Of a DNA stretch of 64,000 nt, positions 60,082 through 64,000 are shown in pieces. Origin of the DNA: Rheinheimera sp. UJ63. GTDB taxonomy: Bacteria; Pseudomonadota; Gammaproteobacteria; Enterobacterales; Alteromonadaceae. Below the pieces are notes generated by a model, which searched no databases, was not told where the DNA came from, and saw only the letters and a list, made by a program, of their open reading frames with translations. The translations under genes and the position numbers were made by a program. The stretch covers positions 620,001 to 684,000 of the forward strand of contig NZ_JAKGTQ010000001.1 in assembly GCF_021568285.1 (NCBI RefSeq). The letters are read 5' to 3'. Within the stretch, counting starts at the first letter, position 1; each line of letters begins with the position of its first letter.

Positions 60082-60771
60082 TTACTTAGCCGAAAAGCGG
60101 TAGCCAGATCCGCGCACTGTTTGCACTAACCTGTCATGACCGTTAAAGGCGATAGCTTTACGTAATCGACGAATATGCACATCCACAGTGCGATCCTCAA
60201 CATACACATTAGTGCCCCAAACATGATCCAGTAATTGTTCGCGGCTGTAAACGCGCTCAGGGTGTGTCATAAAAAAATGCAATAAACGAAACTCAGTTGG
60301 CCCCATATCTAAAGGCTGTTCGGCTGAGGTGACGCGATGCGATACCGGATCCAGCTTTAACCCCTGCACTTCAATCACATCATCTAAACTGGTGGGTGCA
60401 ACCCGACGGATCACCGCTTTAATGCGTGCCATCAACTCTTTGGGTGAAAATGGCTTAGTGACATAGTCATCCGCACCCACTTCTAAACCTCGAATTTTAT
60501 CTTCTTCTTCACCGCGTGCCGTTAACATAATGATCGGGATAGTACGGGTGATCTCATGCTGCTTCATTTTCTTGGCAAACTGAATGCCACTGCCACCTGG
60601 CAACATCCAATCGAGTAAGACGAGATCGGGATAAGGTTCAACCAACATCTCTACCGCACTGTTGAAATCAACGGCAGTAGCGGCTTGGTAGCCATTTTGC
60701 TCTAGTACAAAACACAACATATCTCGGATTGGAGCTTCATCTTCTACAACGAGAATTTTACGCGACGACAT
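60082..60771 (-). CDS. phoB: Phosphate regulon response regulator PhoB
   Basis: 229 aa, E. coli length. Receiver domain with the phosphorylation site Asp54 ([13 protein letters not shown]) and the OmpR-type winged helix that ends [17 protein letters not shown] and [11 protein letters not shown]. Binds Pho boxes. Preceded by a Pho-box-like site with a fitting -10, so it is autoregulated. Confidence 0.97.
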   Translation of the reverse strand: MSSRKILVVEDEAPIRDMLCFVLEQNGYQAATAVDFNSAVEMLVEPYPDLVLLDWMLPGGSGIQFAKKMKQHEITRTIPIIMLTARGEEEDKIRGLEVGADDYVTKPFSPKELMARIKAVIRRVAPTSLDDVIEVQGLKLDPVSHRVTSAEQPLDMGPTEFRLLHFFMTHPERVYSREQLLDHVWGTNVYVEDRTVDVHIRRLRKAIAFNGHDRLVQTVRGSGYRFSAK

Positions 60772-60807
60772 TTATTCACCTGTGTAATGGTTATTTACCT
60801 AAGTGCC

Positions 60808-60841
60808 AGTATCCAATCAAAATATGACATTTTTATGAAAT
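60808..60841 (-). promoter_or_regulatory. PhoB-activated promoter of phoB-phoR
   Basis: On the minus strand ATTTCAT-AAAA-ATGTCAT (60841-60824), half-sites matching CTGTCAT at 5 and 6 of 7 positions, then a 10-bp gap and GATACT (60813-60808) as the -10. This is the geometry of PhoB-dependent promoters, in which the Pho box replaces the -35. Confidence 0.75.
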
Positions 60842-60929
60842 ATAGCATCCTTTGTGTTGTTGCTCATTAACTCACTGTTTTTCTTCCTCAGCAGCCGGCC
60901 CATTTTTGGCGTTTTATGCAGCATACTTT

Positions 60930-60947
60930 ATGACAGTTAAGTGAATT
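60930..60947 (-). promoter_or_regulatory. Second Pho-box-like site upstream of phoB
   Basis: On the minus strand AATTCAC-TTAA-CTGTCAT: one perfect half-site and one weak one, with the proper 4-bp spacer. An isolated ATGTCAT on the plus strand lies next to it at 60952-60958. Supportive but weaker than the other Pho sites. Confidence 0.4.
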
Positions 60948-61019
60948 ATTTATGTCATACCGCCCTGCAGGCCTTGTCAGTACTCATTGTTCCAATTTCA
61001 GTTACATAACCAGCCTAGT

Positions 61020-61037
61020 CTGTAATAAAAGCGTCAT
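61020..61037 (+). promoter_or_regulatory. Pho-box-like site before the duplicated lipoprotein
   Basis: CTGTAAT-AAAA-GCGTCAT, half-sites matching CTGTCAT at 6 and 5 of 7 positions with correct spacing. It lies 71 bp before the start at 61109 on the strand of that gene. Placed divergently from phoB, it suggests that the lipoprotein belongs to the Pho regulon. Confidence 0.6.
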
Positions 61038-61108
61038 AGCCGCAAGCTAAGTTAGCCGCACATTCATTCTTATTGCTCACTCATCAAAATAGATACGGAG
61101 AAATCGTC

Positions 61109-63793
61109 ATGGCTTTAGGCAAATTATTAAAACTGAGCGCTATCACATCTGCCCTCATCCTCGCAGGATGTGGTGGCGACTTAGTGGTGAATACCAATGC
61201 AGGTGACAACGCGTCAGTTGGCGGTGGCGGCACGACACCCCCAGTGACCAGTAGCTGCCCGGCCTTTGCCACGCAAGGGAGCAGTTTAGCCGGTGTCAGT
61301 GCCACCGTGTGTGAAATCAGCGGCACCCTCACCAGCGATGTGCGCTTAACCGCAGATATTGTTTGGTCATTAAGTGGCAAAGTTACCGTGGGCAACGATA
61401 ATAGCAACAGTGCCACCTTAACCATTGAACCTGGCACGCATGTTTTTGGTAAAAGCGGCGCCGATTATTTAGTGGTCGCTCGAGGTTCAAAAATTCAAGC
61501 CATCGGTACAGCAGCGGCGCCCATCATTATGACCTCGGTAAACGATATGTTGGGACTGTCTGATGAAGAATCGGCTGCTGAATGGGGTGGTTTAGTCTTA
61601 CTCGGTAAAGCGCCAACGAATAAATGTGATCAAGCCAACTTAGCTAGCTGTCAGGTTGAAGCAGAAGGGGAAGCCGGCCCCTATGGCGGTAACGACCCAG
61701 AAGATAACAGCGGTGCACTGCGCTATGTGCAAGTACGTTATGCCGGTTTTGAAGTGATCCCCGATAATGAACTGAACGGCATTACCTTTGCGGGTGTGGG
61801 GCGCGGCACCACCGTCGAATACATTCAAGTTCATAACAATTTAGATGATGGCGTGGAGTTTTTTGGCGGTACTGTCGATGCCAAATATGTGGTGCTAACC
61901 GGTAACCGCGATGACTCTTTAGACTGGGCTGATGGTTGGCAAGGTCGTATGCAGCATGTGCTGATCCGCCATAACCCGAATGATACCAAGGCCAACCGGG
62001 GCATCGAGGCAGATAATCAATCTGGCAACTTCACAGCCACACCGGTTTCAAAGCCGCAAATTGCTAACCTGACCATCATCGGGAACAACTTTGATGGCGA
62101 AGATGATTCTGAAGGTATCTTACTACGCGCCGGAACCGCAGCTGAGTTATACAATGTTATCGTTACCGGCCCAAGTGGTATGGGCGAATGTTTTGAAATT
62201 AACTCCGACGAAACCATCACCAACGCGGGTAATGGCGAAATCGTCTTCCGTAATTCTATTCTTGATTGTGCCGAGCCATTTAAAAACTCGGTTGATGCCA
62301 GCGGCAACGTCACCTTAAACGCTGAAACCTGGTTTCGTGCTCAGCCTGGCAATATGGTAACGGACGCATTGTTAGGCGGCTATATTCCTGCACCTAACTC
62401 ACCTGCCCTAGGTAATGGCTACAACGTGGCGAATAACGTTGACCCTTGGTTTGATAACGTCAATTACATTGGTGCTTTTGATGGCATGAATGATTGGACA
62501 ACCGGTTGGACAATTGGCTTACACCCCGATGATGACTTGGCAGCCTGCCCAGCAGGGACCACTGCAGTCAACAGCTTAACGGGTCGTTTAAATTGCCAAT
62601 TGTCTGGCGATATTACGGCAAATGTTACGCTTGCAGCCGGTGCGGATTATGTATTAAACGGCCGAGTGCGCGTTGGACAAGATAATCAAAACAACGCCAC
62701 GCTAACCATTCAACCTGGTGTCACCTTATACGGTAAGTCTGGTGCTGACTTCTTAGTGGTCAGTCGTGGTTCAAAAATCAATGCCAATGGCACCGCGGCA
62801 AACCCTATCGTTATGACGTCAGTGCAAGATGTGATTGGCTCACCTACAGCAGCAGGCCAATGGGGTGGCTTAGTCTTACTGGGTAATGCACCTAGCAACA
62901 AATGTGATCAATCTAACCTGGCCAATTGCCAAGTCGCTGCAGAAGGTGATGCGGGCAACTACGGCGGTGCTAACTGGGAAGACAACAGCGGCGTGTTGAA
63001 TTATGTGGTGGTGAAACATGCCGGCTTTGAGGTTATCCCCGATAACGAATTAAACGGCATTACTTTCGCCGGCGTGGGTTCAGGTACCCAATGTAGCAAT
63101 ATCCAAGTGCACCAAAACGTGGATGACGGTGTCGAGTTCTTCGGTGGCGCGGTTAGCTGTAAGAATGTGGTGTTAACCGCGAACGGCGATGACTCAGTAG
63201 ATTGGGCCGACGGCTGGCGCGGTAATATGCAGTTTGTCATTGTAAAACATGCTGCAGATGGCGCTAAAGCGAACCGTGGTATCGAAGCGGATAACCAATC
63301 AGGTAATTTCGGCGCCTTGCCCATATCAAACCCGGTTATTGCCAACCTAACCATTATCGGTAACACCTTTGACGGTGATGATGATTCTGAAGGTGTATTG
63401 CTACGCGCTGGCACTAATGCGCAATTAGCTAACTTTGTGATTACTGGCCCGATAGGCATGGGTGAATGTTTAGAAATTGAATCCAATGAGTCGCGCGCGT
63501 TAGCCGCTGCCGGTTCCTTAACGCTCACCCATAGCGTTATTGCTTGCCCTACTGAAGCGACCAAAGGCACCGTCGATGCTAACACCACGACAGAGCAATG
63601 GTTCTTAAATCAGCCTGGCAATAGCTTCGCGGCTAATCAAGCTGCGGTGTTGGACGGTATTTTCACTATCGACACTACCACACCTAAAGATATGACAGCC
63701 GTTAGCAGCTTCTTTGAAGCCGTTGACTTTATTGGTGCCGTTAAATCCGGTAACGACTGGACCGCAGGTTGGTCTGTTGGCTTAGACGACTAA
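61109..63793 (+). CDS. Large surface lipoprotein with two tandem beta-helix-like domains
   Basis: 894 aa from ATG 61109 (GGAG 8 bp before it). Lipobox LAGC with lipidated Cys21, a Gly/Thr/Pro linker to about residue 48, then two homologous halves: residues about 50-475 and 478-894. Both halves carry the same series of blocks, for example KSGAD(Y/F)LVV, WGGLVLLG, GFEVIPDNELNGITFAGVG, DDGVEFFGG, DWADGW and EADNQSGNF. The short repeated strands and Asp/Asn/Gly turns suggest a right-handed parallel beta-helix with possible calcium sites. No enzyme motif was recognised. Pho-box upstream and a secreted-protein gene downstream suggest a phosphate-starvation surface system. Confidence 0.8.
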   Translation: MALGKLLKLSAITSALILAGCGGDLVVNTNAGDNASVGGGGTTPPVTSSCPAFATQGSSLAGVSATVCEISGTLTSDVRLTADIVWSLSGKVTVGNDNSNSATLTIEPGTHVFGKSGADYLVVARGSKIQAIGTAAAPIIMTSVNDMLGLSDEESAAEWGGLVLLGKAPTNKCDQANLASCQVEAEGEAGPYGGNDPEDNSGALRYVQVRYAGFEVIPDNELNGITFAGVGRGTTVEYIQVHNNLDDGVEFFGGTVDAKYVVLTGNRDDSLDWADGWQGRMQHVLIRHNPNDTKANRGIEADNQSGNFTATPVSKPQIANLTIIGNNFDGEDDSEGILLRAGTAAELYNVIVTGPSGMGECFEINSDETITNAGNGEIVFRNSILDCAEPFKNSVDASGNVTLNAETWFRAQPGNMVTDALLGGYIPAPNSPALGNGYNVANNVDPWFDNVNYIGAFDGMNDWTTGWTIGLHPDDDLAACPAGTTAVNSLTGRLNCQLSGDITANVTLAAGADYVLNGRVRVGQDNQNNATLTIQPGVTLYGKSGADFLVVSRGSKINANGTAANPIVMTSVQDVIGSPTAAGQWGGLVLLGNAPSNKCDQSNLANCQVAAEGDAGNYGGANWEDNSGVLNYVVVKHAGFEVIPDNELNGITFAGVGSGTQCSNIQVHQNVDDGVEFFGGAVSCKNVVLTANGDDSVDWADGWRGNMQFVIVKHAADGAKANRGIEADNQSGNFGALPISNPVIANLTIIGNTFDGDDDSEGVLLRAGTNAQLANFVITGPIGMGECLEIESNESRALAAAGSLTLTHSVIACPTEATKGTVDANTTTEQWFLNQPGNSFAANQAAVLDGIFTIDTTTPKDMTAVSSFFEAVDFIGAVKSGNDWTAGWSVGLDD
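61370..63793 (+). repeat. Intragenic tandem duplication of about 1.2 kb
   Basis: The segment around 61370-62530 recurs at about 62620-63793. Nucleotide similarity is still visible, for example ATCCCCGATAA and GGCATTAC at matching places (61766 and 63033 regions). The copies differ mostly at third positions and in surface loops, so the duplication is old enough to have diverged but is clearly of common origin. Confidence 0.8.
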
Positions 63794-63800
63794 CTCCCTT

Positions 63801-63839
63801 GCAGCACAACCCAAATGACGCGGTTGTGCTGCTCTTTTT
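63801..63839 (+). terminator. Rho-independent terminator after the lipoprotein
   Basis: Perfect 11-bp stem GCAGCACAACC / GGTTGTGCTGC with a 10-nt loop (63801-63832), then TCTTTTT. The next gene starts 58 bp later and may depend on read-through or on its own promoter. Confidence 0.9.
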
Positions 63840-63896
63840 AGGCCATCTCATGGCCATCGCCAGTAACGTTTAAAAAGCTGATAGGACAATGTTCAG

Positions 63897-64000
63897 ATGA
63901 GCAGCAGACAAAAACTAAATTTAAGTCGGGTAGGTCTAGGTGTATTGCTGGCCATCAGCACCACCACTGCCCCGCTATCTTTCCAAGCCATGGCTGAAGA
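63897..64000 (+). CDS. Start of a secreted or outer-membrane protein, cut by the window end
   Basis: Only about 34 codons are present. They read as a signal peptide (MSSRQKLNLSRVGLGVLLAI..., then Thr/Pro-Ser and a cleavage site near QAMAE). The long N-region and Ala/Thr/Ser-rich end are common in TonB-dependent receptors, and such receptors often follow beta-helix surface lipoproteins, but the family cannot be read from this fragment. Confidence 0.55.
   Translation, partial: MSSRQKLNLSRVGLGVLLAISTTTAPLSFQAMAE

Noticed and set aside
63001..63588. 195-codon frame antisense to the duplicated lipoprotein
   Set aside because: Shadow of the real gene; the equivalent shadow occurs in the first repeat copy, as expected from the duplication.

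Overview
The window is a continuous, gene-dense piece of a gammaproteobacterial chromosome. Base composition, gene order (queA-tgt-yajC-secD-secF; prmA-dusB-fis; aroQ-accB-accC; groES-groEL with a heat-shock promoter) and protein style point to the Alteromonadales side of the class, near Rheinheimera, Alishewanella or Arsukibacterium. The genus is inferred from general familiarity, not from a search. No rRNA, tRNA, CRISPR array, prophage or full insertion sequence was seen.

Region by region: (1) 1-9417 is a polyol (most likely mannitol) uptake and catabolism cluster: the end of an outer-membrane barrel, an ABC transporter of the SmoEFGK/MtlEFGK type, a long-chain mannitol 2-dehydrogenase, a HAD phosphatase, a SorC-type regulator and, convergent to them, a PfkB-type fructokinase. 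(2) 9626-9765 is a non-coding stretch with a hairpin and repeated motifs. (3) 9834-21063 holds housekeeping genes: groES-groEL, cutA-dsbD, aroQ-accB-accC, prmA, dusB-fis, purH. (4) 21081-29157 is mixed: a gamma-glutamylcyclotransferase-like protein, a secreted serine hydrolase, a CsaA-like protein, fpr, two abutting TraT-like lipoproteins, suhB, a YbdG-type mechanosensitive channel and a rhodanese. (5) 29217-34687 is the queA-tgt-yajC-secD-secF group. (6) 34744-35139 looks like a MITE: about 396 bp bounded by 15-bp perfect terminal inverted repeats, whose right end forms the last codons and stop of oxyR. (7) 36204-49205 is a phosphate island: pstSCAB-phoU, a DUF47/PhoU-like protein and a PiT transporter on the minus strand, then gcvR, ppk, ppx and tag on the plus strand. 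(8) 49221-58657 is an accessory sugar locus: ROK regulator, glycerate kinase, sodium:solute symporter, TonB-dependent receptor, GH63-type glycosidase and AGE-family epimerase. (9) 58738-64000 returns to phosphate: phoB-phoR and, divergently, a large duplicated beta-helix lipoprotein and the start of another secreted protein.

How they work together: the most interesting system is region 8. A cytoplasmic GH63 enzyme of the mannosyl/glucosylglycerate hydrolase type beside a glycerate kinase and a mannose-isomerase-like AGE protein reads as a pathway for alpha-mannosylglycerate (digeneaside of red algae and a compatible solute) or glucosylglycerate. Glycerate would go to 2-phosphoglycerate, and mannose to fructose. 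Fructose is also the product of the mannitol cluster, so the fructokinase at 8458-9417 could serve both. The second theme is phosphate: good Pho-box-like sites lie before ppk (three half-sites in phase), before phoB, and before the duplicated lipoprotein, while none could be found before pstS.
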